Source of the DNA: Pseudofulvimonas gallinarii
Lineage (GTDB): Bacteria > Pseudomonadota > Gammaproteobacteria > Xanthomonadales > UBA2363
NCBI RefSeq assembly: GCF_004343305.1
Contig: NZ_SMAF01000002.1
Span: forward strand, 1 to 64,000
DNA: 64,000 bases
Direction: 5' to 3'
Position 1 is the first letter of the stretch, and each line of letters starts with the position of its first letter. Below the pieces are notes generated by a model. The model did not search any database and was not told where the DNA came from. It was given only the letters and a program-made list of their open reading frames with translations. A program made the position numbers and the translations under genes. This document shows, piece by piece, positions 1 through 9,941 of the stretch.

Positions 1-291
1 AACAACGCGGCCGAGAACGCCATCCGGCCCGTCGCGTTGGGCCGCAAGAACTGGCTGTTCGCCGGCTCAGAGCAAGCCGGCTGCCGGGCCGCAGCGATCA
101 TGAGCCTGCTGGCCACCGCCAAGGCCAACGACATCGACCCGCATGCCTGGCTCACCGACACCCTCACGCGTCTGCCCACCACGCTCGATCGCGACATCGA
201 CCCGCATGCCTGGCTCACCGACACCCTCACGCGTCTGCCCACCACGCTCGATCGCGACATCGACTCGCTGCTCCCGCTGCGACAACACTGA
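1..291 (+). CDS. IS66-type transposase, C-terminal part (cut by window edge)
   Basis: Frame 1 is open from the first base and reads NNAAENAIRPVALGRKNWLFAGSE, the hallmark C-terminal block of IS66 (TnpC) DDE transposases, followed by the small IS66_C helical tail. The family catalyses cut-and-paste transposition of IS66 elements. Only about 96 residues are visible because the gene starts outside the window, so it cannot be said whether the copy is intact. The tail is unusual: residues DIDPHAWLTDTLTRLPTTLDR occur twice in tandem before the ending DIDSLLPLRQH, where relatives have one copy. No accessory tnpA/tnpB genes and no clear inverted repeat were seen before chpC. Confidence 0.85.
   Translation, partial: NNAAENAIRPVALGRKNWLFAGSEQAGCRAAAIMSLLATAKANDIDPHAWLTDTLTRLPTTLDRDIDPHAWLTDTLTRLPTTLDRDIDSLLPLRQH
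130..255 (+). repeat. Perfect 63-bp tandem duplication inside the IS66 transposase gene
   Basis: Bases 130-192 and 193-255 are identical 63-mers, 21 codons each, so the reading frame is kept and the protein gains one extra copy of a 21-residue segment. This looks like replication slippage or unequal crossover and, being perfect, is probably recent. Confidence 0.95.
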
Positions 292-350
292 TCGATTCGC
301 CGCAACAAGGTGTCACCGCCGGACGCTTACGATGCACCGCGGTCGATGGC

Positions 351-815
351 TCAGGACAGCTCCTGGGCGATGCTCGCCTCGATGGCGTCGAGGTCGGGAA
401 TGTGGGCGTCGGATTCGTCGACAGTCATGCGCACGCTCATCGCGATGCCCGGACGCTTTTCGGCGACGGTATCGATCTGCAATGTTTCCGGGCCGATGAC
501 GGTGAGCTTCGGGAAACCCTGCGTCAGCACCGCGACGTACGGAATGCTGGCGTCACCGCTGAGACCCTTGAGGATCGCGATCTTGACGTTGAGCAGGCTT
601 TCGCGCCCGGCGAAGCCAGCATAAGCCGCCATCGATATCAGCGGCAGCTTGTAGTTGCGCCAGTTGACCTTTCCAAGCAGCCAGGTCGCCTTGCTGGCCA
701 CCGGGTCCGGGCTCACGAAGGTGATCACTTCGGCGATCACCGCATTCGGGAGCAGCAGGCGTGTTTCCGTGATCGGAATCAGCACGCCTCGTAGGTCGGA
801 ACGTATCTCATCCAT
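351..815 (-). CDS. chpC: CheW-like protein of the Pil-Chp system (ChpC-like)
   Basis: A 154-residue single-domain CheW-like protein with the pattern GVLIPITETRLLLPNAVIAEVITF near the N-terminus and WLLGKVNWRNYKLPLI in the middle, typical of CheW folds that couple receptors to a CheA kinase. It lies 15 bp downstream of the giant chpA gene and is the last gene of the pil-chp operon, the position of chpC in Pseudomonas aeruginosa. Inferred role: an accessory coupling protein for the PilJ-ChpA complex at the cell pole. Family placement is firm; the ChpC name rests on position and size. Confidence 0.8.
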   Translation of the reverse strand: MDEIRSDLRGVLIPITETRLLLPNAVIAEVITFVSPDPVASKATWLLGKVNWRNYKLPLISMAAYAGFAGRESLLNVKIAILKGLSGDASIPYVAVLTQGFPKLTVIGPETLQIDTVAEKRPGIAMSVRMTVDESDAHIPDLDAIEASIAQELS

Positions 816-830
816 GGTTGGTCCGTCCGG

Positions 831-3800
831 TTAGGCTTGTGCCACGCGCCGTTCTTCGAGGAGTTCCGCCACGGCCTTGAGCATGTCGGCCTCCTGGTAC
901 GGCTTGCCCAGGTAGCGGTTGACGCCGATCTCGAACGCGCGGGCGCGATGCTTCTCGCCCATGCGCGAGGTGATGACGATGATCGGCACGGACTTGAAGC
1001 GGTCGTCCGCGCGCATATAGCCGGCAAACTCGTAACCGTCCATGCGCGGCATCTCGAGGTCGAGCAGGATCACGTCCGGCACGCGCTCGTTGACCTGCTC
1101 CAGCGCGTCCATGCCGTCCTTCGCCGTCGCCACCTCGTAGCCTTCGCGCTCGAGCACGCGGGCGCTGACCTTTCGCATCGTGATCGAGTCGTCGACCACC
1201 ATGACGACCGGACGCTGGCGGACCACCGGCTGCGGCACGATCTGTACCGGCGCATCGCCCTTTTCGCGCAGTGCGGCGGCGCGACGGAGCAGCGCGGCGA
1301 CGTCGAGGATCACGACCACCGCACCGTCGCCGAGGATAGTCGCGCCAAACACGCCCGGAATGCGGGCCAGTTGCGGTCCGACCGGCTTCACGACGATTTC
1401 GCGACCGCCCAGCAGCGCATCGACGCGCAAGGCGACGCGCAGGTCACCGGCGCGGATCATCAACAGCGGGACCTGTGCCGTGTCGTCGGTGGCCCCGGCG
1501 GTCATGTTCAGGACGTTGTCGAGCTCGTAGATCTCGTAGTCCTCGCCCGCGTAATCCACCTTAGGACGGGGATCCTGTACCCGCTCCTTGTAGTTGGCAC
1601 CGGACAGACGGACGATGCCCTGGACGCCGGTCATCGGGATGGCGAAGGTGTGGTCGGTGACCTTCACCAGCACCGCCTGGCTCACCGCCAGCGTGTACGG
1701 CAGGCGGACCCGGAACAGCGCACCCTTGCCGACCGTCGATTCGATCGTCAGGCTGCCGCCGAGCTGCTTGATTTCACTGGCGACCACGTCCATGCCGACG
1801 CCGCGGCCGGCGTACTGGGTCAGCTCGCTGGCCGTGGAGAAACCGGCCTCGAGGATGAAGCCATAGAGGTCGCGATCGCTGAGGTCGGATTCGGCACTGA
1901 GCAGGCCACGCTCCACGGCGGTCTTGCGCACGCGCTGCGGATCGATGCCGCGACCGTCGTCGGAAACCTCGATCAGCACTTCGGTCGCCTCGCGGGCGAC
2001 GCGGATGCGGATCTGGCCTTCCTCGGCCTTGTTGCCGGCGCGACGCTGTTCCGGCGTCTCCAGGCCGTGGACCAGCGCGTTGCGCAGCATGTGCTCGAAC
2101 GGTGCGGCCATGCGCTCCAGCACGCCACGGTCGAGCTCGCCCTGTGCGCCGTCAACCTCCAGGCGCACGCGCTTGCCCAGCGCGTCGGCTTCCTGGCGCA
2201 CCAGGCGGCGCAGGCGCGGCAACAGGCTCTCGAAGGGCACCATTCGCGCCCGCATGAGGCCTTCCTGCAACTCGGCACCGGCGCGCGACTGCTGCAGGAG
2301 CAGCGATTCGGCCAGGCGCGTGTGTTCGTCGAGCAGGCCCTGGATCGACTGCAAGTCAGACATCGACTCGGCGAGGGCGCGTGACAGCTGCTGCAGCTGC
2401 GAGAAGCGGTCCAGCTCCAGCGGGTCGAATCCGCTGCTGCTGCTCTGCTCCTGGACGCGGACTTCACGCGAGAGGATCTGCGTTTCCGCCTCGATCTCCA
2501 GCTTTCGCAGCTGCTCGCGCAGACGCAGGACGGTCTGTTCGAATTCTTCCAGGCTGAAGCGGAAGGCGCCGACCTGCTGCTCGAGGCGGGTGCGGATGAT
2601 GCCTACCTCGCCGGCGAGGTTGACCAGGGAGTCGAGCTGGTCCGCGCGCACGCGCACGAATTCGGTGACCTGGGCTTCCGGGACAGCCGCTTCGGGCTTG
2701 GCTTCGGTATGGATGTTGATCTGCGCCGGCCGATGCCGAGTGATGTGCGGGGACAGGTCCACCACCGGTTCGGCAGGCGCCTTGGCAACGACCGGGGCTT
2801 CCTGCTCCACCTGTGGCGTGTCGATCGGCGCGGCGGCTTCTTCGGCCTGCGCCGGAGCGGCCTCCGCTTCGACTTCCATCGTGAAGCCCAGCATCGAAGG
2901 CTTCTCGACACCGGGGAAGATCAGGTAGTTGAGCTGGTCGAGGCAACGGCCCAGCAGCGCGATGTCGGCGTCGCCAAGCTGGCGCATGTCGTTGTTGGCC
3001 GACTCGAGCAGAGACTCCATCGCGTGGCCGAGTTCCCCGGCATCGGTGAAGCCGGCCATGCGCGCACCGCCCTTCAGCGTGTGCAGTTCGCGCGCCAGTT
3101 CCTGCGACAGGGCGGCGGCACCCATGCGTTCACGACCGGCCAGGTGCTGCTCGCAGCGATCGAGGATTTCGCGTGCTTCCTCGCGGAACAGTTCGGCCAG
3201 GTCCGGATCGACCTCGTTCAAGGCATGGACGTCGGCCATGACGGCCAGCATCGCGCGCAGCGCATTGCGATCGGCGCTGCCCGGCGCGATGTCGTTCTGC
3301 GCCGAATCGTCGGGAATCGCAGCAACGACCGTTGTCGCCGCAGGCGCCGGCGGCTCGACCGTGGCCGGTGCTTCCGGCTCGGCTCGCACCAGCGACGGGA
3401 TTTCCGCCGAATAGCTGCTGGCCGGAACCTCTTCCGGTGTCTCGGACACGACCAGCGGTTCCAGCTCCGGCACGTCTTCCAGGCCGCTGGGAACGCTTTC
3501 CGTTTCCGTTGCGGCGGTGTCGCCGTGGAACCATTCCTCGCCGGGCCGCAGTTCGCGCAGTTCGCCGGTCAGCTGCGCCAGGCGTTCACCCAGTTCACCG
3601 GCGGACGGAATCGCCGTGCCCCGCTCAAGGTGCTGCATGGCCGCGGCCAGCCAGCGGCTGGAGGCGGCAATGGCGTCGTGGCCGTCGGTGATCGGCGCGA
3701 TGCGCAGGCCACGCAGGCGGCTGACATAGCCTTCTAGCACGGAGGTCAGCTCGGTGACCTGCGGCAGGTCGACGGCACCGAAAGCGCCATTGAGGGTGTG

Positions 3801-6785
3801 CACCGCGCGCACGAGATGCTCCGGCACGATGGCCAGTGCACTGTTGCTGCGCGAGTCATGCAGATAGGTTTCAATGACGCCGAGGTGGCCGGCGACTTCA
3901 CTGCGGAGGATGTCGAGCAGCACCGGATCCAGCGGCGGGAACTCGCCGTCGTCCGCGGAACCCGCATCGGTCGCCTCACGCGCCGGCTCGATGGCGGCAT
4001 CGTCAATCGTGCCATCGATTGTTTCGAAAGCGGGCGGGACCGCCGTCGTCCCGTCGTCGTCGGCCGCATCAGCGACCGACCCGGCAAACGCGGGCGCCTG
4101 CGATGTAACGTCGCCGGAGAGGTCACCAGTCGAGTCAAGGGTCCACTCACCGGTTTCGATGGCCGGCAGCTCGTCACCCGCCAGTTCGCCGTCAGCGGCG
4201 GTCGCGAACGACAGCTCTTCGCCGGCTTCCTGCGCAGGGGTCTCGATGACGGTCTCCGGCACCGACCATTCGATGCCATCGGAAGCGGAATCCGCGGCCA
4301 CCGGCCCGCTGGCGGCTTCTTCGACGGCGTCCTGCGCGGGTGCAACGTCGACCGTCTCGGGCACGGCCGCTTCAACCTCGACCGGTGCCGCGACTTCGGG
4401 CGTCTCCACCGGCGCCGCCTCGGTCTCGACCGGCGACGCGACGGGCGTCGTGGCCACCGCTGCGGCGGCCGCCGCGGCGGAAAGCGGCGCGCCGCCGTCG
4501 GCCAGCAGTTCCGCATTGGCCATGATCAGCGCGATATTGCGGCGCGGCGTGATGTCGCCGCACAGCGCGGCGTGGAATTCCGGCAATGCCGCAGTGGCCT
4601 GCTCGACCACCTCGAGGATCGGCAGCGACGCGGGGCGATTGCCGTTGAGCACGCGGTTGAGCAGGTTCTCGATCAGCCAGGCGAACTCGCCAAGCAGGCG
4701 CGCACCGACCATGCGGCCGCTGCCCTTGATCGTGTGGTACGAGCGACGGATGGTGCGAAGCCGCTCGAGGTCTTCGATGTTGGCGCGCCAGAACGGCAGG
4801 TTCTGGTCGAGGCTGGCCATTTCCTCCGTCAGCTCGTCGAGGAAGGTACCGCGGATTTCCTCGTCCATGCCGGAGGCTTCGTCGAACGAGTAGCCGAGCG
4901 TCGCCACCATTTCGCTGAACCGCTGCAGCGTCGGATCGGCCGGTGCCGAACCGCTGTCGGCGGTCGCTGCCGGCGCCGTTGGTTCCTGTGCCGCCACTTC
5001 GGTGGGCTGGCTCGGCGTCTCCGGCCGCGCGGTCGCGACGGCATCGGCGGCCTTGGCCGTGAGGGCACCCTCGCCGTCGTCGTTGAACAGTTCGTGCAGG
5101 CTGATGCGCGACGGCCAATGGCCCAGGCGCGACAGGGCGTCCGTGACCGCCTGCAGGCGATCCTCGCCATGACCCTGGTGGTCGGCGACGAGTTCGAGGT
5201 AGTACTCCAGGCCGCTGAGCGCGTCGGCGAAGGCGTCGACTTCCTCGGCGGCCAGCGTTGCCGGATCCAGCTCGCCGTGCAGGTAACCGGCGATGGCCAG
5301 GATGCGGTCGGCGGCGGACGAGAACTCCAGCAGGCGCAGTGCGCCGGCGACATCGCGCAGCTGCACCACGGCGGCCTGCTTGTGCGTGCTGCCCGGCGGC
5401 GAAGTCAGGTGCGCGAGGAACAGTTCCTTGGACTGCTGCAGGTTGTTGGCGGCTTCACGCAGCACCGCCTGGACCAGCCGGCGACGCTCGCCGTCGCTGC
5501 CGGCAGCGGCGCCACCACCGCCTTGCGCACCCATCTGTTCGCGGTGCATCTGCAGCGAGCTTTCAACCTTGAGCAGGCCGCCAGCGATATCCAGCAGCAC
5601 CTGTTCGCTGGCTTCGCCACCGGCGGCGATCTGCGCCAGTGCGGCGCGTTGTGCCTGCACCTGGCTGCGCTCGATGCCCATGCCGACCATGCCGAGCGTG
5701 TCGGCGACGCGGTCGAGGACTTCCAGCTCCGGCTGCAACGAATCGCCATCGCTTCGGCTGCCACGCAGGTAGAGGTCAAGCGCGTCCTTGACCCGCATCA
5801 GCTCTTCTTCGAGCGCACCGACGACGCTGCCCAGCAGGCTGCTGTTGCGGCCGGACATCGCGCCGCGTGCATCATCGACTTCCTGTTCGCTCGGTACCAG
5901 GTCGGTGAGGCCGAACACTTCCTGCACGCGGCCGATACGGTCGCCGGCGCCGGCCTGGGCGGCGTAATACAGCAGGTTGCGCAGCAGTTCGCTGGGCGGA
6001 TTCTGGCCGTAGAGCACCTCGCCCTGGTCAATCAGGCGCTTGATCTCGCGATCCAGGCGACCGTACAGCAGCTTCGTCGAAATGCTGGCATCGAGCCCGT
6101 GCGCACGCATGGCGTCGCAGATGGCCCCGGCGACCCACCACAACTGGCGCGCCTGGCGCACCGAGATCACCTCGAGCAGGCGGTCGCAGATGCCGGTCAG
6201 CTTGCCCAGCGCGGCGTGGTTGTCCTGGCCGCGGAACCACTGCAGCAGCGCGAACTGCCAGTCACGGCGCAACGCGGTGAGCTGCTTCTCCAGCTCCGAA
6301 CCGGACACGCGCGCTTCCGGCCGCGGCAGGTCGGAAGGCAGCTCCGGATCGGTCGCCGGAATAAGCAGCACGCTCTCGCTGAGGAGCTTCTCGCCGCGGC
6401 AGGAGCGCAGGTCGTTGAGCAGCGGCAGCAGTACGATCGGAATGTCGCGGTAACCGCTCTGCAGGCGATCCAGGTAGTCCGGGAGCTGCAGGATGGCGCG
6501 CAGCAGGCTGGTCAACGCGTCCTCGACGCGCTGCACCTTGCCCTCGGTCAGGTCGGTGACCAGCCGCTCCATCTCCTCGGCGACCAGGGCGGCGCCGTAG
6601 AGCTCCAGCATGCGCAGGCCACCGAGCACTTCGTGCAGGGCCGCCAGCGCGACGCCGGCACCATCGCCGCTGAAGTTCTCCTCGGCATAGCGCTCCAGGG
6701 CCTCACCGGCACGGGTCAGGCTGGCGTCAATTTCCGGCTTGAGCCAAGCCAGGCTGGTCTGGTCGATTCCGCTGTCTGGACGCAT
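831..6785 (-). CDS. chpA: Hybrid chemotaxis histidine kinase ChpA/PilL
   Basis: A 1984-residue CheA-type hybrid kinase controlling type IV pilus twitching. From the N-terminus: a long FimL/Hpt-like region; a clear Hpt domain with HTIKGSGR near residue 685; a second Hpt-like segment, HTLNGAFG, near 996 with an altered motif; a third Hpt, HTLKGGAR, near 1235; then dimerisation, HATPase (N-box LRNALVHGLETPEQR near 1571) and CheW domains; and a C-terminal receiver starting VMVVDDSITMRK near 1860, with phospho-Asp in VILLDLEMPRMDGYE. Long Ala/Pro/Glu-rich linkers separate the Hpt domains. GTG at 6788 is directly followed by ATG at 6785; the ATG is used here. It lies 24 bp after pilJ. Phosphate should pass to PilG and PilH. 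Confidence 0.95.
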   Translation of the reverse strand: MRPDSGIDQTSLAWLKPEIDASLTRAGEALERYAEENFSGDGAGVALAALHEVLGGLRMLELYGAALVAEEMERLVTDLTEGKVQRVEDALTSLLRAILQLPDYLDRLQSGYRDIPIVLLPLLNDLRSCRGEKLLSESVLLIPATDPELPSDLPRPEARVSGSELEKQLTALRRDWQFALLQWFRGQDNHAALGKLTGICDRLLEVISVRQARQLWWVAGAICDAMRAHGLDASISTKLLYGRLDREIKRLIDQGEVLYGQNPPSELLRNLLYYAAQAGAGDRIGRVQEVFGLTDLVPSEQEVDDARGAMSGRNSSLLGSVVGALEEELMRVKDALDLYLRGSRSDGDSLQPELEVLDRVADTLGMVGMGIERSQVQAQRAALAQIAAGGEASEQVLLDIAGGLLKVESSLQMHREQMGAQGGGGAAAGSDGERRRLVQAVLREAANNLQQSKELFLAHLTSPPGSTHKQAAVVQLRDVAGALRLLEFSSAADRILAIAGYLHGELDPATLAAEEVDAFADALSGLEYYLELVADHQGHGEDRLQAVTDALSRLGHWPSRISLHELFNDDGEGALTAKAADAVATARPETPSQPTEVAAQEPTAPAATADSGSAPADPTLQRFSEMVATLGYSFDEASGMDEEIRGTFLDELTEEMASLDQNLPFWRANIEDLERLRTIRRSYHTIKGSGRMVGARLLGEFAWLIENLLNRVLNGNRPASLPILEVVEQATAALPEFHAALCGDITPRRNIALIMANAELLADGGAPLSAAAAAAAVATTPVASPVETEAAPVETPEVAAPVEVEAAVPETVDVAPAQDAVEEAASGPVAADSASDGIEWSVPETVIETPAQEAGEELSFATAADGELAGDELPAIETGEWTLDSTGDLSGDVTSQAPAFAGSVADAADDDGTTAVPPAFETIDGTIDDAAIEPAREATDAGSADDGEFPPLDPVLLDILRSEVAGHLGVIETYLHDSRSNSALAIVPEHLVRAVHTLNGAFGAVDLPQVTELTSVLEGYVSRLRGLRIAPITDGHDAIAASSRWLAAAMQHLERGTAIPSAGELGERLAQLTGELRELRPGEEWFHGDTAATETESVPSGLEDVPELEPLVVSETPEEVPASSYSAEIPSLVRAEPEAPATVEPPAPAATTVVAAIPDDSAQNDIAPGSADRNALRAMLAVMADVHALNEVDPDLAELFREEAREILDRCEQHLAGRERMGAAALSQELARELHTLKGGARMAGFTDAGELGHAMESLLESANNDMRQLGDADIALLGRCLDQLNYLIFPGVEKPSMLGFTMEVEAEAAPAQAEEAAAPIDTPQVEQEAPVVAKAPAEPVVDLSPHITRHRPAQINIHTEAKPEAAVPEAQVTEFVRVRADQLDSLVNLAGEVGIIRTRLEQQVGAFRFSLEEFEQTVLRLREQLRKLEIEAETQILSREVRVQEQSSSSGFDPLELDRFSQLQQLSRALAESMSDLQSIQGLLDEHTRLAESLLLQQSRAGAELQEGLMRARMVPFESLLPRLRRLVRQEADALGKRVRLEVDGAQGELDRGVLERMAAPFEHMLRNALVHGLETPEQRRAGNKAEEGQIRIRVAREATEVLIEVSDDGRGIDPQRVRKTAVERGLLSAESDLSDRDLYGFILEAGFSTASELTQYAGRGVGMDVVASEIKQLGGSLTIESTVGKGALFRVRLPYTLAVSQAVLVKVTDHTFAIPMTGVQGIVRLSGANYKERVQDPRPKVDYAGEDYEIYELDNVLNMTAGATDDTAQVPLLMIRAGDLRVALRVDALLGGREIVVKPVGPQLARIPGVFGATILGDGAVVVILDVAALLRRAAALREKGDAPVQIVPQPVVRQRPVVMVVDDSITMRKVSARVLEREGYEVATAKDGMDALEQVNERVPDVILLDLEMPRMDGYEFAGYMRADDRFKSVPIIVITSRMGEKHRARAFEIGVNRYLGKPYQEADMLKAVAELLEERRVAQA

Positions 6786-6812
6786 CACGCAGTCTCTCTG
6801 GTTCGGCCGACG

Positions 6813-8936
6813 TCAGGCGATGTTGTCGTACTGGTCGTCTGACAGCACGATCCCTTCGACACCCGAGTGTGTTTCGTCGTAGGTATCCGTCACGTTGCTC
6901 GGCAGCTTGAAGTCCGCGACCGAACGGCGCAGTTCGGCGGCCAGCTCGGCGAGCTTGCCGACCGAACGCGCGGTACTGGCGGCACCCGTCGCGGTGTCGC
7001 CGGTGAAGCCGCGGATCGCGTCCATGGTGCCGGCGATTTCGGATGCACCGCGCGACTGCTGCTGCGATGCTTCGGAGATGCCGGCGATGAGTTGCGCCAG
7101 TTCCTGCGACACGCTTTCGATCTGGCTCAGGGCGCGACCCGCGTTCTCCGCGAGTCGGGCGCCGCTCACCACGCCGGCGGTCGTCTGTTCCATCGAGCCG
7201 ACCGCTTCGTTGGTGTCGGACTGAATGGTCTGCACCAGTGTTTCGATTCGACGGGTCGCGTTACCGGCGCGTTCGGCCAGTCGCTGCACTTCGTCGGCAA
7301 CGACCGCGAAACCACGTCCCGCTTCACCGGCGGAGGCCGCCTGGATGGCTGCATTCAAGGCGAGGATGTTCGTCTGCTCGGAGATGTCGTTGATCAGTTC
7401 CACGATCGCGCCGATCTCCTGCGACGATTCGCCCAGTCGCTTGATGCGCTTCGAGGTTTCCTGGATCTGCTCGCGGATTGCGTCCATGCCGGCGATGGTT
7501 TCGCGCACGACCTGGGCACCTTCCGATGCGATCGACACCGAGCGCTGCGCCACGTCCGCGGAACGGGCGGCGTTTTCGGACACGGCGGCGATGGACTGGG
7601 CCATGTCGGTGACCGACTGCGTTGCCGCGCCGACCTCGCGCGCCTGCTGTTCCGCCGACTGTGCCAGGCGCGCGGCGGTTTCCATGGTTTCCTGCGACGA
7701 CTCGGCGACCTGCACCGAGGTGTTGGTCAGCGTACCCACCAGGCTGCGCAGCTGTTCCACGGTATAGTTCATGGAGTCGGCGATGGCGCCGGTGATGTCC
7801 TCGGTCACCGTTGCCTGCACGGTCAGGTCACCGTCTGCCAGCGAGCCCATCTCGTCGAGCAGGCGCAGAATCGATTCCTGGTTACGCTGGTTGGTTTCCG
7901 CCGTCTCGTTGTAGCGGCGACGCTCGTTCGCCCACTGCGCCAGCACCAGGGCCAGCAGCGAGAGGATGGCGAGGAAGCCGGATGCCAGGCCCCACCAGAG
8001 GTTCGGGAAGACGCGGCGGGCGGCGGACTCTTCCCAGACCCGGCCATGCTGGTTGCCGGCGAGCAGCATGCTTTCGCTTTCCAGCCGGGCGCGTTCGGCG
8101 GCGGCGCGCGCGGAAGCGACTTCCGAGGCATTGGTGCGCATGGCCTCGCCTTCGCCGCGCGTGGCCGCGAGTCCCTGGAAGGTCGAATCCAGCTCGTTCC
8201 AGATCAGGGCCACTTCGGTCAGCGCCTGGCGGGCGCTGGCGACATCGACCACGCGGATGCCGAGTTCGGCATTGCCTTCGAGCAGCGCATCCAGCACCTG
8301 TCCGAACAGGCCACCGTCGCGGACGATACCTTCAGCCGCGGCGTCGACGCCGCTGCTGGCGTTCTGGACATCACCGACGCGGCGCAGCATGCGGTCGGCG
8401 AGCAGCAACTGGCGGGAGGCCACGAACACCTGCGAGGCGGAGGCGCCACGCTCGGTCAGCGCGCGGACCACGTCGTCCATCAGCGCCTGGACGCGCGGCA
8501 GGCGTTCCTGCAGCGCCTGCGCGGCCTGGGTGGCGTCAATGACGGGCTGGCGGCGATCCAGCACCTGGCGGGCGGCGTTGTTCAGCGCACCCCAGGCGGC
8601 GGCCAGCGTTTCCTGGCTCTGCAGGACCTGGCCGTCACCCGAGCCCTTCACCGCGTCGAGTTCGCCGAGGATGTTGCCGCCGGTTTCAAGTGCCCTGCTC
8701 AGCTCCTCGAAGGCGACGTCGTTGCCGCGGGCGGCGCGGTCGGCATAGCCCGCGACGCGCAGGGCGGTCACCTGCAGGCGGCTGGCGTTCGCGGTGGCTT
8801 CCGACACCGTCGCCGTCAGCTGCTGGCCGAGGAAGAAGTTGGCAACGAAGATACCCAGAGAGGCGATCAGCAGGATCAACCAGAAGTTGAATCCCCGCGA
8901 ACCAGAACCCGGCGTCCGTGCGGTGGTACTAGCCAT
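6813..8936 (-). CDS. pilJ: Twitching motility methyl-accepting chemoreceptor PilJ
   Basis: A 707-residue chemoreceptor. An N-terminal membrane segment ([19 protein letters not shown]) is followed by a PilJ-type periplasmic helical region, a second membrane segment ([23 protein letters not shown]), a HAMP-like linker and a cytoplasmic signalling coiled coil. The hairpin tip contains [43 protein letters not shown], the conserved MCP core that binds CheW and CheA proteins. It should sense pilus or surface cues and control ChpA. It sits between pilI and chpA in the operon. Slightly longer than the Pseudomonas protein, otherwise ordinary. Confidence 0.95.
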   Translation of the reverse strand: MASTTARTPGSGSRGFNFWLILLIASLGIFVANFFLGQQLTATVSEATANASRLQVTALRVAGYADRAARGNDVAFEELSRALETGGNILGELDAVKGSGDGQVLQSQETLAAAWGALNNAARQVLDRRQPVIDATQAAQALQERLPRVQALMDDVVRALTERGASASQVFVASRQLLLADRMLRRVGDVQNASSGVDAAAEGIVRDGGLFGQVLDALLEGNAELGIRVVDVASARQALTEVALIWNELDSTFQGLAATRGEGEAMRTNASEVASARAAAERARLESESMLLAGNQHGRVWEESAARRVFPNLWWGLASGFLAILSLLALVLAQWANERRRYNETAETNQRNQESILRLLDEMGSLADGDLTVQATVTEDITGAIADSMNYTVEQLRSLVGTLTNTSVQVAESSQETMETAARLAQSAEQQAREVGAATQSVTDMAQSIAAVSENAARSADVAQRSVSIASEGAQVVRETIAGMDAIREQIQETSKRIKRLGESSQEIGAIVELINDISEQTNILALNAAIQAASAGEAGRGFAVVADEVQRLAERAGNATRRIETLVQTIQSDTNEAVGSMEQTTAGVVSGARLAENAGRALSQIESVSQELAQLIAGISEASQQQSRGASEIAGTMDAIRGFTGDTATGAASTARSVGKLAELAAELRRSVADFKLPSNVTDTYDETHSGVEGIVLSDDQYDNIA

Positions 8937-8972
8937 TTAGATTGTCCTCCCGAAACTTGTACCGTGCGCGGC

Positions 8973-9527
8973 TTACGCCGCCGCATCCAGAAATGTCTGT
9001 GCCCTGAGCAGAGTCGGCAGCGAAAGCACCGGCCAGAACTGTTCTCCGGCGGCGTCGCTGAAAGCGAACGGCACGTAGGGCAGCATGTCGTTGTCCACCA
9101 CGCCCTCCGCTTCGATGGCGGCGCCTTCCTCGAAGCCGCGCTGGCCGAGCACGGAATCCACCAGCAGGCCGGTCGCCGCCGCGCCGCGCTGGCGGACCAC
9201 CAGCACGCGGTTGCGGTCCTCGCGAACCGTCGGGCGCCCGAACAGGAACTGGCCCAGATCGACCACCGTCAGCAGCGTGCCGCGCAGGTTGGCGATGCCG
9301 AGCAGCCAGGGGCGTGCGCCGGGCACGTAGGTGAGCGCCGGCGGCACGAGGATTTCGGCGATCTCGCCGATCGACGACACCGCCTCGACCCCGGAAACGC
9401 CGTAACACAGGCCGCGCCACATGGCCGGGCCGGTCTGCGCCTCCGGTGCTTCCGCACGGTGTCCTACGGCGCGGCGCTCGAAGTCGAGCAGCAGCGCATA
9501 CGCGGTTGTTGTGACCTCGCCGCTCAT
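8973..9527 (-). CDS. pilI: CheW-type coupling protein PilI
   Basis: A 184-residue CheW-domain protein. The core GIANLRGTLLTVVDLGQFL and the later VDSVLGQRGFEE segment match CheW folds. It should bridge the PilJ receptor and the ChpA kinase. It begins 13 bp after pilH and ends 36 bp before pilJ, so it is read from the same message. The pilG-pilH-pilI-pilJ order equals that of P. aeruginosa and Xanthomonas. Confidence 0.93.
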   Translation of the reverse strand: MSGEVTTTAYALLLDFERRAVGHRAEAPEAQTGPAMWRGLCYGVSGVEAVSSIGEIAEILVPPALTYVPGARPWLLGIANLRGTLLTVVDLGQFLFGRPTVREDRNRVLVVRQRGAAATGLLVDSVLGQRGFEEGAAIEAEGVVDNDMLPYVPFAFSDAAGEQFWPVLSLPTLLRAQTFLDAAA

Positions 9528-9540
9528 GGCGCCTCCAAGG

Positions 9541-9906
9541 TCAGGTGCCGAGCGCCGCGTTGACGCGCTCGATCAGGTCGCTTTCCCGTGCCGGCTTCAC
9601 CAGGTAGTCGCGCGCGCCCTGGCGCAGGCCCCAGATGCGATCGGTCTCCATGCTCTTCGAGCTGAGGATGATGACCGGGATCGTCGAGGTGGCCGGGTCC
9701 TTGCTGAGGCTGCGCGTGGCCTGGAAGCCGTTCATGCCGGGCATGACCACGTCCATGAGGATCAGGTCCGGCTGCTCGCGCTTGGCCGTCGCGATGCCCT
9801 GCTCGGCCACCGATTCCGACGTCACCCGGTGCCCGTGCTTCTCGAGGATGCCGCGGTAGATCTGGGTTTCGGTCGGGGAATCGTCAATGATCAGGATGTG
9901 TGCCAC
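9541..9906 (-). CDS. pilH: Single-domain response regulator PilH
   Basis: A 121-residue stand-alone receiver domain: acidic pocket in ILIIDDSPTE, phospho-acceptor Asp in DLILMDVVMPGMNGFQ, then Ser in VIILSSKS and Lys in YLVKPARE. The start is GTG at 9906, favoured by a strong GGAGGAG Shine-Dalgarno sequence 6 nt upstream. In P. aeruginosa PilH is the second output of ChpA, linked to pilus retraction or acting as a phosphate sink. No output domain is present. Confidence 0.94.
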   Translation of the reverse strand: MAHILIIDDSPTETQIYRGILEKHGHRVTSESVAEQGIATAKREQPDLILMDVVMPGMNGFQATRSLSKDPATSTIPVIILSSKSMETDRIWGLRQGARDYLVKPARESDLIERVNAALGT

Positions 9907-9941
9907 TTAGAGCTCCTCCATGCTCTTGAATAACGAGTCCA

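Noticed and set aside
3798-6842. A 1014-codon open frame on the plus strand, opposite chpA
   Set aside because: High-GC shadow: His/Arg/Gln/Ala-rich, low-complexity protein, no domain; chpA on the other strand has full kinase domains.
6867-9563. A long plus-strand open frame opposite pilJ and pilI
   Set aside because: Antisense shadow of two well-recognised genes; residue content is typical of reversed GC-rich codons.
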